From an uncultured Oceanobacter sp. (GTDB lineage: Bacteria; Pseudomonadota; Gammaproteobacteria; Pseudomonadales; Oceanobacteraceae): 64,000 bases of DNA. Of this stretch, positions 1 to 9,696 are shown in pieces; position 1 is the stretch's first letter; every line of letters starts with the position of its first letter. The stretch spans positions 1 to 64,000 of the forward strand of contig CAJXTI010000004.1 in NCBI GenBank assembly GCA_913061185.1. The letters are read 5' to 3'. The notes beneath the pieces are model-generated. The model saw only the letters and a program-made list of their open reading frames with translations. It searched no databases and had not been told where the DNA came from. A program made the translations under genes and the position numbers.

Positions 1-49
1 ATCTACACTATCCTCTTCGTCGGCAGCGTCAGATGTGTATAAGAGACAG
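1..49 (+). other. Illumina Nextera adapter, not genomic DNA
   Basis: Bases 1-8 match the end of the Illumina P5 tail, 9-16 (TATCCTCT) match a standard Nextera i5 index (S503/N503), 17-30 match the Nextera read-1 adapter, and 31-49 are the Tn5 mosaic end AGATGTGTATAAGAGACAG. These parts are contiguous and in the order of a library molecule. Genomic sequence starts at about base 50. This is residual adapter at a contig end, not a natural Tn5 end, and should be trimmed. Confidence 0.97.
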
Positions 50-51
50 GG

Positions 52-1209
52 TGTACGGTTGTTTTTTATCTGATGCTGGCACTCAAGGCGCGGTTGCTGG
101 AAGTCGGCTATTTTACCTCGGCTGCGATCGCAGCGCCGAACCTGGTTGAGTTACTCGATCTGGTGGCGTTGGCAACGGTCGCCGATGTGGTGCCTCTGGA
201 TTTTAATAACCGGATTCTGGTTGAGCAGGGCTTGCGGCGTATTCGTGCCGGGCGCACGGTAGCGGGTATTCAGGCGTTGTTACAAGTGGCAGGGAAAACC
301 TCGACCCGTGTGGTATCGGCCGATTTTGGTTTCGCTGTTGGCCCGCGCTTGAATGCTGCCGGGCGTCTCGATGATATGGCGTTGGGTATTGAGTGCTTGC
401 TGTGTGATGACCCGGCGCAGGCATTACAAATGGCGCTGCAGCTGGATGAACTGAATCGCGACCGGCGCCAGATTGAAGCAGCGATGGCCGCTGATGCCGA
501 GCGTTTTCTGGCAGTATTGGATACGGGTCAGGCGTTCCCCGCCGGAGTGTGTCTGTTTCACCGAGACTGGCATCAGGGTGTGATCGGAATATTGGCGTCG
601 CGGGTGAAAGAGAAAATTCATCGCCCGGTGATTGCTTTTGCATTGTCCGATACGGGCGAATTAAAAGGCTCGGCGCGTTCAATTGCCGGGTTGCATATGC
701 GTGACGCGCTGGATCTGTTGCACAAACGCCATCCGCAGTTGATGGTCAAGTTTGGTGGTCATGCCATGGCAGCGGGCCTGACACTGGTAGCCGGTGGTTT
801 TGACACCTTTGTTCAGGCATTTGCCGATATTTGCCAGCAGTTACTCGGCGCAGAAGATCTGGCTGAACGTACCGATGTGGATGGTGAGCTGGAAGCCACT
901 GATTTTACTCTGGAGCTGGCGGAACAGTTACGCTGGGCCGGGCCATGGGGGCAGGGATTTCCTCCCCCTGGTTTTAGCGGCCGGTTCCGTTTGCTGCAAC
1001 AGCGAATTGTCGGTGACAAACATCTCAAAATGCTGGTGCAGCCCGAGAGCGGCGGTGTATTACTGGATGCGATTTGCTTTAATGTCGACCTCGGGCAGTG
1101 GCCATCATCGGCTGCTCAGGTGGATATGGTTTATCAGCTGGATGTGAATGAGTTTCGCGGGCGGCAGAGTGTACAGTTGCTGGTGAGTCATTTGTCAGCA
1201 GTTGTGTGA
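52..1209 (+). CDS. recJ: Single-stranded-DNA exonuclease RecJ, 5'-truncated
   Basis: RecJ is a cytoplasmic 5'-3' single-strand exonuclease acting in recombinational and mismatch repair. About 386 codons are visible, against roughly 570 for a complete RecJ. The frame stays open back to the adapter, so the N-terminal catalytic DHH motifs are lost at the contig end rather than mutated. Counting from the first visible Met (base 73), recognisable parts are LATVADVVPLD (33-43), PRLNAAGRLDDM (91-102), WHQGVIGILASR (166-177), the LKGSARS segment (198-204) and the DHHA1 glycine motif GGHAMAAG (228-235), followed by the C-terminal OB-like region. The ATG at 73 is internal and not the real start. Confidence 0.93.
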   Translation, partial: CTVVFYLMLALKARLLEVGYFTSAAIAAPNLVELLDLVALATVADVVPLDFNNRILVEQGLRRIRAGRTVAGIQALLQVAGKTSTRVVSADFGFAVGPRLNAAGRLDDMALGIECLLCDDPAQALQMALQLDELNRDRRQIEAAMAADAERFLAVLDTGQAFPAGVCLFHRDWHQGVIGILASRVKEKIHRPVIAFALSDTGELKGSARSIAGLHMRDALDLLHKRHPQLMVKFGGHAMAAGLTLVAGGFDTFVQAFADICQQLLGAEDLAERTDVDGELEATDFTLELAEQLRWAGPWGQGFPPPGFSGRFRLLQQRIVGDKHLKMLVQPESGGVLLDAICFNVDLGQWPSSAAQVDMVYQLDVNEFRGRQSVQLLVSHLSAVV

Positions 1210-1262
1210 ATCCGTGAACGGATAAGGAATGTTTCCGCTTTATAACGGCAAGGAGGGCCAGG

Positions 1263-1781
1263 ATGGCTCCAGACAACAAATGTATATCAGCCGATACCGA
1301 ATGCCCGGTGCCAGATAAAGATAAAGATGGTTATCAGTGGTCTTTGTATCACCTGGCACTGGCGTTATTACTGTTGATTGTGCTGGCTTGGGGCGGCAAC
1401 ACCCAGGCGGAAATCTATCAGTGGCGTGATGACAATGGGCGTCTGCATTTCTCTGATGAACCGCCCCCCAGCGCAGGTATTGACGCCAGCAAGGTTGAAC
1501 TGCAACCCATATCGGAATACACCAGTGCACCGGAGCACAAGCGGGGTTTGTCATCCTCCTCTTCCAGCTCGACATCGTCTGGATCCGCGTCAAAAGCGGC
1601 CCGGGCAGCCCGTGTAGCGGCGGAGCAAAAACGCAAGGCATTACAGCAGCAGCGCTGTGAAAAATACCGCCGTCTTTACCGGAATACGAGTAAATCCCTT
1701 ACCTCTGATATCAACTATGCCGTTAAAAAGCGCGATAAAAAAAATACCTATCGCGACAAGATCAGGGAATATTGCCATTAA
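1263..1781 (+). CDS. DUF4124 domain-containing protein
   Basis: This 172-residue protein has a hydrophobic segment at about residues 28-46 (LYHLALALLLLIVLAWGG) followed at once by AEIYQWRDDNGRLHFSDEPP, the hallmark of DUF4124. Members are usually exported or membrane-anchored, and their function is unknown. A Ser-rich linker and a basic C-terminus with several Lys/Arg clusters follow. A strong ribosome site (AAGGAGG) lies just before ATG 1263. The gene is 53 bases after recJ on the same strand and could be cotranscribed. The 26 polar residues before the hydrophobic stretch make a membrane anchor more likely than a classical cleaved signal. Confidence 0.75.
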   Translation: MAPDNKCISADTECPVPDKDKDGYQWSLYHLALALLLLIVLAWGGNTQAEIYQWRDDNGRLHFSDEPPPSAGIDASKVELQPISEYTSAPEHKRGLSSSSSSSTSSGSASKAARAARVAAEQKRKALQQQRCEKYRRLYRNTSKSLTSDINYAVKKRDKKNTYRDKIREYCH

Positions 1782-2026
1782 ACCGGGCTACTCTGAGTGA
1801 ATCGGGATGAGAATATTGTCGCTATCAAGAACTATTGCTCTGATACCAACAATTCATTCCGTTTGCATGCCCTAGTCATTTCATCCGGGCTACACCAGAA
1901 TGCCGCAATTCAGAAAATATATCTGTGCTAACCAGCGGTTGGGTTGCGCATCCGGCTTGATTCAGAGCCTTGTGGATGATCAACCAGCACTGGCAAGCAT
2001 CGGTTTCGCTTATACAAGAGGACAGT

Positions 2027-3169
2027 ATGAGAAGACATCAGGCAGGTTCGGGTTACCTCAAACTCCCGCTTTTGGCCGCATTGGTTTTAACCCTCAGTGC
2101 CTGTCAGGAAGAAGAGCAGCAGGCGGCACCGGCGGCTAAGCAAATGCCACCCACCGGGGTGGACGTCGTTCAGCTTGCACCACAGTCATTTGAACTGGCC
2201 GATACCTTGGCCGGGCGAGTAACTGCCTATCGGGTCGCTGAAATACGCCCCCAGGTAACCGGTATTATTCTCAAGCGCTTTTTTAATGAAGGTGCCAAGG
2301 TCAAGGCGGGTGACAAGCTTTACCAGATTGACTCAACTCTTTATGAAGCCGAACTATCCAGTGCGCGCGCGCAGTTGGCGGTGGCGGAAGCCAATGCTTA
2401 CAGTGCACGACTGAAAGCAGAGCGCTACAAGGAATTGTCCCGTACTTCTGCCATCAGCCGCCAGGATGTGGATGATTCACAGGCAAGCTGGAAACAGTCC
2501 GAAGCGCAGATCAAACTGGCTGAAGCGGCCGTTCGCAGTGCCGAAATCAACCTGGGTTATACCAAAATTACCGCTCCGATTTCCGGTGTGATTTCGCGCT
2601 CCAGTATTACCGAAGGCGCGTTGGTTTCTGCTCAGCAAGAAGGGGCATTGACGGTGATTCGCCAGATTTCTCCGATTTATGTCGACGTTCAAAGCCCGGC
2701 CGTCAAGATTATGGGTATGAAGTCTTCGGCATCGTCACTGGACGTCTCCTTGACGTTGCAGGATGGATCGACCTATAGCGAAACCGGCAAAATCCAGTTT
2801 ACCGATGTGGGCGTTGACCAGGGTACCGGCACAGTGAACATTCGTACCCTGTTCGATAACAAGAACGGATTGTTATTACCTGGCATGTTTGTACGGGCCA
2901 ATATCGCTCACGATCGGGTCGAAAATGCCATTTTGGTGCCGCAAAAAGCGGTATCCCGCAATCCAGACAGCACCACAACCGTGATGGTGGTTGGAGCAGA
3001 CAATGTGGTACAGCCGCGTCCGGTGGTCGTCACCCGTGCGGTAGGCGATCAGTGGCTGGTCAGTTCCGGTTTGCAGGTTGGTGAACAGGTTGTCGTTGCC
3101 GGATTACAGAAGATTCGAGCAGGTGCAACCGTTGCCCCGCATCTCATTAATGTCTCGGCAGAGCAATAA
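2027..3169 (+). CDS. RND efflux periplasmic adaptor lipoprotein (AcrA/MexA family)
   Basis: This is the membrane fusion subunit of a tripartite drug-efflux pump, linking the inner-membrane RND permease to an outer-membrane channel. The start at 2027 is chosen because it follows AGAGGA and puts a lipoprotein signal at the N-terminus, with lipobox LSAC and Cys at about residue 26. An earlier in-frame ATG at 1970 would bury the signal. The mature protein shows the lipoyl half-motifs, an alpha-helical hairpin rich in Ala, Glu and Gln, and the family segment ITAPISGVISRSSITEG. It is 13 bases ahead of the permease gene and surely cotranscribed with it. The substrate cannot be told from sequence. 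Confidence 0.93.
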   Translation: MRRHQAGSGYLKLPLLAALVLTLSACQEEEQQAAPAAKQMPPTGVDVVQLAPQSFELADTLAGRVTAYRVAEIRPQVTGIILKRFFNEGAKVKAGDKLYQIDSTLYEAELSSARAQLAVAEANAYSARLKAERYKELSRTSAISRQDVDDSQASWKQSEAQIKLAEAAVRSAEINLGYTKITAPISGVISRSSITEGALVSAQQEGALTVIRQISPIYVDVQSPAVKIMGMKSSASSLDVSLTLQDGSTYSETGKIQFTDVGVDQGTGTVNIRTLFDNKNGLLLPGMFVRANIAHDRVENAILVPQKAVSRNPDSTTTVMVVGADNVVQPRPVVVTRAVGDQWLVSSGLQVGEQVVVAGLQKIRAGATVAPHLINVSAEQ

Positions 3170-3182
3170 GGAGTAGCGGATT

Positions 3183-6100
3183 ATGGCCCGATTTTTTATC
3201 GACAGGCCCATCTTTGCCTGGGTACTTGCCATCATGATTATGGTGGCGGGTGGACTGGCAGTGGTGAACCTGCCTATCCAGCAATACCCGACCATTGCGC
3301 CGCCGTCGGTCAGTATTGAAGCAACCTATCCTGGTGCCTCGGCACAGACGCTGGAAGACAGTGTTACCCAGGTGATTGAACAGAATATGACCGGGCTGGA
3401 TGGCTTGCTGTATATGTCGTCTAACAGCAGCAGTTCTGGTCGTGCGACCATTACGCTGACGTTTGCGGCGGGTATGGATCCGGATATTGCCCAGGTTCAG
3501 GTGCAGAACAAGTTATCGCAAGCGGAACCGCTGTTGCCAGAAGAAGTGCAGCGCCAGGGTGTTGCGGTGAGCAAGGGCCGTACCGGCTTTCTGATGGTGA
3601 TTGGTTTGGTGTCCAGTGATGGAACCCTGACCAAAAGCGATCTGGCGGACTACGGTATTGCCCAATTGAAAGACCCGCTGTCTCGGGTTCAAGGTGTTGG
3701 TGGCATCACCGTCTTTGGTGCCCAGTACTCCATGCGTATCTGGCTGCAGCCTGAAAAACTGACGGCTTATGGTCTGACTCCGCTGGAAGTACGCCAGGCG
3801 GTATCCGAGCAGAATAGCCAGTTTCCGGCCGGTGAACTGGGTGGCTTGCCTGCTGTTGCCAACCAGCAGATGAATGCTTCTATCATTGCCCAGACGCGTA
3901 TGGAAAGCGTGGAAGAGTTTGAAAATATTCTGATCAAGGTGAATCAGGATGGCTCCCAGATACGCGTCAAAGACATCGCCAGGGTTGAGCTGGGGGCTGA
4001 AAGCTATTCTGTCGACAGTCGCTACAATGGCAAGCCGGCAACCGGTCTGGGTATTCAGCTGGCCAGTGGTGCCAATGCACTGGATACCGCCGAAGCAGTA
4101 CGCAAGCGTCTGGCCGAACTGGAACCATTCTTCCCCCAGGGGCTGGAGATTGTTTACCCATACGACACTACGCCATTTGTGAAACTATCGATTGAGGAAG
4201 TTGCTCACACCCTGGTTGAAGCCATCGTACTGGTGTTCCTGGTGATGTTCCTGTTTCTGGGGAAATTCCGTGCCACGCTGATTCCAACCATTGCCGTACC
4301 TGTAGTACTGCTGGGTACGTTTGGCATCATGGCGATTGCGGGGTACAGCATTAATACGCTGACCATGTTTGGTCTGGTGCTGGCCATTGGCTTGTTGGTG
4401 GATGACGCCATTGTGGTGGTCGAAAACGTCGAGCGGGTGATGGAAGAAGAAGGCTTGTCGCCGAAGGAAGCGACCAAACGCTCCATGCAGCAGATAACCA
4501 ATGCCCTGATCGGTATTGCATTGGTGTTGTCGGCGGTATTTGTCCCTATGGCCTTTATGTCTGGCTCGACCGGGGCTATTTATCGCCAGTTTTCGTTAAC
4601 CATTGTATCGGCGATGGCGTTGTCGGTGTTTGTGGCCCTGACGTTAACCCCGGCATTGTGCGCTACCTTGTTGCGACCCCATAAACATGGGCATGGTGAA
4701 TCCGGTTTCTTTGGCCTGTTTAACCGTTTGTTCGGCAAGGCGACGGATAAATACGAAGGCGGCGTTTCGAGAACCCTGCGTAGCCCGATTCGTATGGTGC
4801 TGGTGTATGGCGGCTTGCTGGTGGTTATGGCGGTACTTTATGTGCGTTTGCCAGCGTCGTTCCTGCCGGAAGAAGATCAGGGCGTGTTGCTGAACCTGGC
4901 GATGCTACCGGCTGGTGCCACGATGGAACGCAACTATGAAGTGATGGATAAGCTTACCGAGCACTACATGAACGAACCCTCGGTTGCTTCCGTGTTTACC
5001 GTCTCCGGCTTCAGCTTCACCGGCCAGGGCCAGAACCAGGGCCTGGCGTTTGTCAGTCTGAAACCATGGGATGAGCGTCAATCGCCGGATCAGTCAGTTG
5101 GTGCCATTATTGGTCGAGCCTGGGGTGCCTTGAGTCAGGTGAAAGATGCGGTGATTTATCCCATCAACCTGCCGCCGATCATCGAATTGGGTACGGCAAC
5201 CGGTTTCAACGTCATGCTGCAGGATCGTGGCAATATTGGCCATGACAAGCTGGTTCAAGCCCGCAATATGTTGCTGGGGATGGCGGCGCAAGATCCGCGT
5301 TTGGTACGTGTACGGCCGAATGGCATGGAAGATGTGCCGGTGTTCCGTATTGATATCGACTATGAAAAAGTTAAAACCCTGGGGCTTAGCGTCAGTGATG
5401 TGAACAGTACGCTCAGCACCGCCTGGGGGTCGGCGTATGTTAACGACTTCCTGGATCGGGGCCGGGTGAAAAAGGTTTACATCCAGGCAGATGCTCCGGC
5501 GCGTATGTTACCGGGTGACCTGAACAAGTGGTACGTCCGTAATAACAAAGGCGAAATGGTACCCTTCAGCTCATTCGCAACCACTCACTGGGACTACGGC
5601 TCGCCGCGTCTGGAACGCTACAACGGCGTGCCTGCAGTCAATATTCAGGGTGAGTCGGCACCGGGTATGAGTACCGGTGACGCGATGGCAGCGATTGAAG
5701 AGATTGTCGCCAAGTTGCCTCCGGGTGTAGGTATTGAATGGACCGGCATGTCCTATCAGGAGCGTATGGCAGGGTCGCAGGCTCCGATGCTGTATGCGCT
5801 GTCATTGCTGGTGGTGTTCCTCTGCCTGGCGGCTCTGTACGAAAGCTGGTCTGTTCCCTTTGCGGTCATTCTGGTCGTCCCTCTGGGGGTGTTGGGTGCA
5901 TTGCTGGCAACGTACAGCCGGGATCTGGCCAATGACGTGTACTTCCAGGTCGGCTTGCTGACGACCATTGGTCTGTCGGCCAAGAACGCCATTCTGATTG
6001 TGGAGTTTGCCAAGGCGCTGCATGAAGAAGGAAAACCGCTGGTTGCCGCTGCGATAGAAGCAGCACGCTTGCGTTTACGTCCGATTATCATGACCTCAAT

Positions 6101-6293
6101 GGCATTCATACTGGGGGTATTGCCACTGGCAATCAGTACGGGTGCCGGAGCGGCGAGCCGTCAGGCAATTGGTACCGGCGTGATTGGTGGCATGCTCAGT
6201 GCCACCTTCCTGGCGATCTTCTTTGTACCGGTCTTTTACGTACTGGTGATCAAGTTGACCGAATGGCTGAGTGGTAACAAGAAAACCACCTGA
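3183..6293 (+). CDS. RND multidrug efflux permease, HAE1 family (AcrB/MexB-like)
   Basis: A 1036-residue proton-driven inner-membrane exporter, the usual length for the HAE1 family. It begins [17 protein letters not shown] as these permeases do. Transmembrane helix 4 carries [17 protein letters not shown], with the paired Asp of the proton relay, and helix 10 carries [15 protein letters not shown], with the relay Lys. Two large periplasmic loops separate the halves. Start 3183 has AAGGAG nine bases upstream. No outer-membrane channel gene follows, so the pump probably uses a TolC/OprM protein encoded elsewhere. A terminator lies about 60 bases downstream. No local regulator (TetR/MarR) is visible. 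Confidence 0.95.
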   Translation: MARFFIDRPIFAWVLAIMIMVAGGLAVVNLPIQQYPTIAPPSVSIEATYPGASAQTLEDSVTQVIEQNMTGLDGLLYMSSNSSSSGRATITLTFAAGMDPDIAQVQVQNKLSQAEPLLPEEVQRQGVAVSKGRTGFLMVIGLVSSDGTLTKSDLADYGIAQLKDPLSRVQGVGGITVFGAQYSMRIWLQPEKLTAYGLTPLEVRQAVSEQNSQFPAGELGGLPAVANQQMNASIIAQTRMESVEEFENILIKVNQDGSQIRVKDIARVELGAESYSVDSRYNGKPATGLGIQLASGANALDTAEAVRKRLAELEPFFPQGLEIVYPYDTTPFVKLSIEEVAHTLVEAIVLVFLVMFLFLGKFRATLIPTIAVPVVLLGTFGIMAIAGYSINTLTMFGLVLAIGLLVDDAIVVVENVERVMEEEGLSPKEATKRSMQQITNALIGIALVLSAVFVPMAFMSGSTGAIYRQFSLTIVSAMALSVFVALTLTPALCATLLRPHKHGHGESGFFGLFNRLFGKATDKYEGGVSRTLRSPIRMVLVYGGLLVVMAVLYVRLPASFLPEEDQGVLLNLAMLPAGATMERNYEVMDKLTEHYMNEPSVASVFTVSGFSFTGQGQNQGLAFVSLKPWDERQSPDQSVGAIIGRAWGALSQVKDAVIYPINLPPIIELGTATGFNVMLQDRGNIGHDKLVQARNMLLGMAAQDPRLVRVRPNGMEDVPVFRIDIDYEKVKTLGLSVSDVNSTLSTAWGSAYVNDFLDRGRVKKVYIQADAPARMLPGDLNKWYVRNNKGEMVPFSSFATTHWDYGSPRLERYNGVPAVNIQGESAPGMSTGDAMAAIEEIVAKLPPGVGIEWTGMSYQERMAGSQAPMLYALSLLVVFLCLAALYESWSVPFAVILVVPLGVLGALLATYSRDLANDVYFQVGLLTTIGLSAKNAILIVEFAKALHEEGKPLVAAAIEAARLRLRPIIMTSMAFILGVLPLAISTGAGAASRQAIGTGVIGGMLSATFLAIFFVPVFYVLVIKLTEWLSGNKKTT

Positions 6294-6352
6294 TCCTGTG
6301 CTGTATGTAACATGTCTTATAGCCTGTAAATACCTGTCAACAGGCAACCCGG

Positions 6353-6390
6353 AACCGGGCGGTGGATTTATCCTCCGCCCGGTTTTATAT
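6353..6390 (+). terminator. Rho-independent terminator after the RND operon
   Basis: AACCGGGCGGTGGA and TCCTCCGCCCGGTT pair in a 14-bp stem with one mismatch around loop TTTA, followed by TTATAT. It separates the efflux operon from the TIGR03546 gene. Confidence 0.85.
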
Positions 6391-6456
6391 TGGCGCAGCA
6401 ATACGCGCACCTCTCTTTCCTGTATCTGTACCCGCACATGCTGCAAGGAACTGCTT

Positions 6457-6963
6457 ATGTTGAGTATGTTGGCCAATCTGCTGAAAGCTCTGAATTCAGA
6501 AACCGCCCCCTGGCAAATTTCTCTGGCGCTTTGTCTGTCATTACCTGTAGCGCTGACCCCCTTCTGGGGACTGCATAATTTGCTGATTTTATTACTGGTG
6601 TTACTGATTCGTACCAATATCGCCAGTTTCCTGTTTGGCCTGGCGCTGTTCTCTTTATTGGCCATGCTGATCGATCCGCTGTCGGTGCGGCTGGGTGAGA
6701 GTTTGCTGGCCAATCCGGCGCTGATTGACACCTGGACGTCACTCTACCAGAGCGACTTCTGGCGTCTGATGGGCTTTAACCACACCCTCACCCTGGGCGG
6801 ATTTGTTATTGCACTGGTGAGCATGGCCCCGCTGTTTGCGGTGATGCAGGTATTGATCAAACAGTACCGCAGCAAGGTGATGGCCTGGGTTAACAAACTC
6901 AAAATCGTGCAGGCGCTGAAAGCGTCGAAGTTTTATTCCATCTACCAGTCAGTGGCGGGGTAA
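6457..6963 (+). CDS. TIGR03546 family integral membrane protein
   Basis: A 168-residue membrane protein with four or five hydrophobic segments, opening MLSMLANLLKALNSETAPWQ, which fits the TIGR03546 family. These proteins are typically encoded next to TIGR03545 proteins, as here, where the next gene starts 5 bases downstream. Function is unknown. ATG 6457 follows CAAGGAA and was preferred to farther upstream codons that would extend into the terminator. An alternative ATG lies three codons later. The two genes and the following GyrI-like gene form a tight transcription unit. The family assignment is by recall of the conserved opening and of the gene pairing. Confidence 0.75.
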   Translation: MLSMLANLLKALNSETAPWQISLALCLSLPVALTPFWGLHNLLILLLVLLIRTNIASFLFGLALFSLLAMLIDPLSVRLGESLLANPALIDTWTSLYQSDFWRLMGFNHTLTLGGFVIALVSMAPLFAVMQVLIKQYRSKVMAWVNKLKIVQALKASKFYSIYQSVAG

Positions 6964-6968
6964 CGGAC

Positions 6969-8804
6969 ATGTTGAAATGGATTCGCTGGTCTGGACTGAT
7001 AGGCTTTGCTGCTGTCGTGGCGCTGTTGGCCGCATTTTTTTTACTGGCAGCCGGGCCGCTGGTCAAAATGGCCATCGAAAGTGTCGGCAGCAAGGCGGCC
7101 GGTGCCAAGGTCAGTGTTGATAATGTATCTCTGACCTTGTCGCCGCTGGGCTTCGAGCTGCAGCACCTGATGGTTGCCAACGCCGACAAGCCGATGGAAA
7201 ACCTGCTGGAATTTGACTCCGCTGTTGCAACCGTCGACCTCGGCCCGTTATTGATGGGAAAAGGGATTATTGATGATCTGAGCGTCAACACCCTGCGTTT
7301 TAATACCGCCCGGACGACATCCGGGGCATTGGAAAAAAAGGCCGATTCCGGCACCAGTGGCAGCGGCCAGGATCAGGATAAAGAACCCGGTATTACTGAA
7401 GCGCTGGTGAGCCAGCTGCCATCGGCAGAAGAAATACTGGCACGGGAATCACTCAAGACCGAAGCCGCAGGCAAGGCGTTTACAGAAACCTTCGATCGTC
7501 GTCAGCAACAGCTGGATACTGTTCTGGCAGACGTACCGGACGAAGCTGCCCTGAAGCAATATGAAGTGGAGGTCAAAGCCATCACCACGGAAAAAATCAC
7601 CTCACTGGATGATTTTAACCAGCGTAAAAAACGCCTGGAAGCTCTGCGCGACCAGTTCAAGGCCGATAAAAAAGCCGTCAATAGCGCCAAGGATCTGATT
7701 GGTGAAACACGGGTTGAAATCACCCAGCGACTCAAAGACCTGAAAGCCGCACCGGGTGAAGATCTTGCCAGCATTCGGGATAAATATCAGCTCAACGCCC
7801 AGGGTGCCGCCAATCTTAGTGGTTTGCTGTTTGGTAATCAGGCGGGTGAGTGGGCGACCGAGGCGCTGTATTGGTACGAAAAAATCAAACCCTATCTCGC
7901 CTCCGGTGACGACGAAGACTCGGAACCGGAATATCAGCGCCCTGACGGCCGTTATATCCATTTTCCGACCAATAACCCGTGGCCAGAATTTCTGCTTCGC
8001 CACAGTGGCATCAGTGCCGAGACTAGTGCCGGTAACCTGGCCATTACCGGCACCGACCTGACCCACCAGCAAGCGGTACTGGGACGTCCGGCGCGGATCG
8101 ATATTGACGGTGCCGGCCTCAACAAGGTCAAGGGCCTCAAACTTAATATGATTCTGGATCATCGTCAGGCCATCGGCCGCGATACGCTGACTCTGGATGT
8201 GACTGACTGGCAGCTGGACAGCGTCAACCTGGGGTTGGGTGATACCCAGCTGGAATCAGCCATGGGTCAATTGCAGGGGATGGCGCAGATCACCAGCGGC
8301 AAGGGCAAGGATGAATTATCTTCCCGACTGCAAGGTCAGTTTGGGCAAGCGGCGTTCAGTGGTGCCGGACATACCGTGTTTGCCCAAGAGCTGACACGGG
8401 CACTGGCCAGCATCAAGCAATTTACCATCGATGCTCGCGCCAACGGAGAGCTGACCAGTCCGAAACTTGAGTTTGGTTCGGATATCGACAAACAGCTGAA
8501 TAGCGCCTTTAACCAGCGTCTGCGCGAACAGCAAGACAAGCTGGAAGCCAAGCTGCAAAGTAAATTAAACGACAAAATCAGCGAATACGCTGGCCCCTAT
8601 GCCGACGACCTGCAGGCTCTGAACACCGCAGATAGCAGCCTGACGGACAAGCTGGCCCAGCTGGAAGACATGGCCCGTGCCGAACTGGACGACTACGTTG
8701 CCGAGCAGAAGCAGGAAGCCAAAGACAAGGCACAAGCCAAAGCAGATGACGAAGCCGACAAGCTGAAATCAAAAGCCAAAGACAAGCTCAAGAGCCTGTT
8801 TTAA
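6969..8804 (+). CDS. TIGR03545 family protein
   Basis: This 611-residue protein has one N-terminal transmembrane segment (about residues 9-31) and a long, charged, probably periplasmic body. Early it carries GAKVSVDNVSLTLSPLGFEL, resembling AsmA-like beta-repeat proteins. The middle (about 150-270) and the C-terminus (from about 515) are rich in Lys, Glu, Gln and Ala and look coiled-coil, ending in Lys/Ala-rich repeats. It pairs with the preceding TIGR03546 protein, a neighbourhood known for both families, but no function is established. The stop codon overlaps the next gene's ATG by one base, suggesting translational coupling. Confidence 0.75.
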   Translation: MLKWIRWSGLIGFAAVVALLAAFFLLAAGPLVKMAIESVGSKAAGAKVSVDNVSLTLSPLGFELQHLMVANADKPMENLLEFDSAVATVDLGPLLMGKGIIDDLSVNTLRFNTARTTSGALEKKADSGTSGSGQDQDKEPGITEALVSQLPSAEEILARESLKTEAAGKAFTETFDRRQQQLDTVLADVPDEAALKQYEVEVKAITTEKITSLDDFNQRKKRLEALRDQFKADKKAVNSAKDLIGETRVEITQRLKDLKAAPGEDLASIRDKYQLNAQGAANLSGLLFGNQAGEWATEALYWYEKIKPYLASGDDEDSEPEYQRPDGRYIHFPTNNPWPEFLLRHSGISAETSAGNLAITGTDLTHQQAVLGRPARIDIDGAGLNKVKGLKLNMILDHRQAIGRDTLTLDVTDWQLDSVNLGLGDTQLESAMGQLQGMAQITSGKGKDELSSRLQGQFGQAAFSGAGHTVFAQELTRALASIKQFTIDARANGELTSPKLEFGSDIDKQLNSAFNQRLREQQDKLEAKLQSKLNDKISEYAGPYADDLQALNTADSSLTDKLAQLEDMARAELDDYVAEQKQEAKDKAQAKADDEADKLKSKAKDKLKSLF

Positions 8805-9367
8805 TGACGCTGGCGACTGCACTACCTGTTGTCATCAGCCAGTCCTCGGACTGGCTTGACCCCAATTATATCCGCCCCGACAGGCTGGTGGATCTGCTGG
8901 TACTGCCATCACTCAGCCTGCTGGTGGTGGATCACCGTGGCCCATTGGAATTAATGCCGGGCACGATCCGCCAGTTGATTGGACAGCGTCGGCTCTTGCA
9001 TCTGCACCCGGACATCAGTCGCACGTTTAACCTGATGTATTACCCTGCGCCAGGTGTTGAAGGTGACTGGCATATTGGTATTGCCGCCAGCATTCCGGAG
9101 TCGCATAAGGCTGAGTTGTATGCCACGACCTTGCCGGATGGATTCCGATTACATTTGCTGGGTTCAGGTGAGTACGCTCGTGTGCGGATTCAGGGTGGGG
9201 AAGCCGGATTGGGGGTGGCGTTGAACTGGCTGATCAACGACTGGCTACCGGCGTCCGGTTATGAACCGGGCGAAGGGATTTGTCTGTTTGAGCGGGTCCA
9301 GTTCCCGCCGTTTGTGGAGCCGGAAAACGCGCTGGTGGACATTCTTGTACCGGTTGAGCCGCGTTGA
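8804..9367 (+). CDS. GyrI-like (SbmC/AraC effector-binding) domain protein
   Basis: A 187-residue protein without a DNA-binding domain. The second half has the GyrI-like pattern: EYARVRIQGG, then LNWLINDWLPASGYEPGEG, ICLFERVQFPP and a terminal DILVPVEPR. Such stand-alone domains bind small molecules or, in SbmC, protect DNA gyrase. The first 80 residues are less typical. It starts with ATG overlapping the previous stop by one base, so it is the last gene of the TIGR03546/TIGR03545 unit. The ligand is unknown. Confidence 0.65.
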   Translation: MTLATALPVVISQSSDWLDPNYIRPDRLVDLLVLPSLSLLVVDHRGPLELMPGTIRQLIGQRRLLHLHPDISRTFNLMYYPAPGVEGDWHIGIAASIPESHKAELYATTLPDGFRLHLLGSGEYARVRIQGGEAGLGVALNWLINDWLPASGYEPGEGICLFERVQFPPFVEPENALVDILVPVEPR

Positions 9368-9696
9368 AATAACGCGGTTGTATTAATCTCGCTAGCTCCT
9401 GGGCTGGCTGTGGCCAGCTGCTTACTGGCCATAATAGCTCTGATTTCCCTCGTTTTATCTCCTTGTTTACCTTCGCCTGGTTATTGCCTGGTTATTTTAT
9501 TGCTGCATGCCCGTTGAAGATGGTTCTTCTGGTCACGCTATGGAATATGGGATCGAAACCCAGCAACGCACCCCAGAACCGCAACCCAGAACCGCAACAT
9601 GGAAACGAACCGTTATCCTGAATTGTCTTGCTTGGGTTGCCTTGTTTGGGCACTTTGTTGAGGACAGATTACAGCCGGGAGAGATGGGGAAATATC
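9368..9696. other. Gene-free stretch ahead of the LysR gene
   Basis: No gene with family-like sequence is seen. An open frame from 9507 is low-complexity (repeated Gln/Pro/Thr) and lacks a ribosome site. TGGCCAG at 9411-9417 and CTGGCCA at 9425-9431 form a 7-bp hairpin after the GyrI-like gene but without a T-run, so termination there is uncertain. The short direct repeat cagaaccgcaaccc/cagaaccgcaac lies near 9580. The LysR promoter must be in this interval but is not recognisable. Confidence 0.4.

Noticed and set aside
31-49. Tn5 mosaic end as a natural transposon end
   Set aside because: It is directly preceded by the Nextera read-1 adapter and an Illumina index, so it comes from library preparation.
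6297-6312. TGTGCTGTATGTAACA, identical to the first nifB NifA box, after the RND permease
   Set aside because: No GG-N10-GC element with correct spacing follows (the nearest, near 6393, has an 11-base spacer), and a terminator lies between. A chance 16-base match in 64 kb is not rare.
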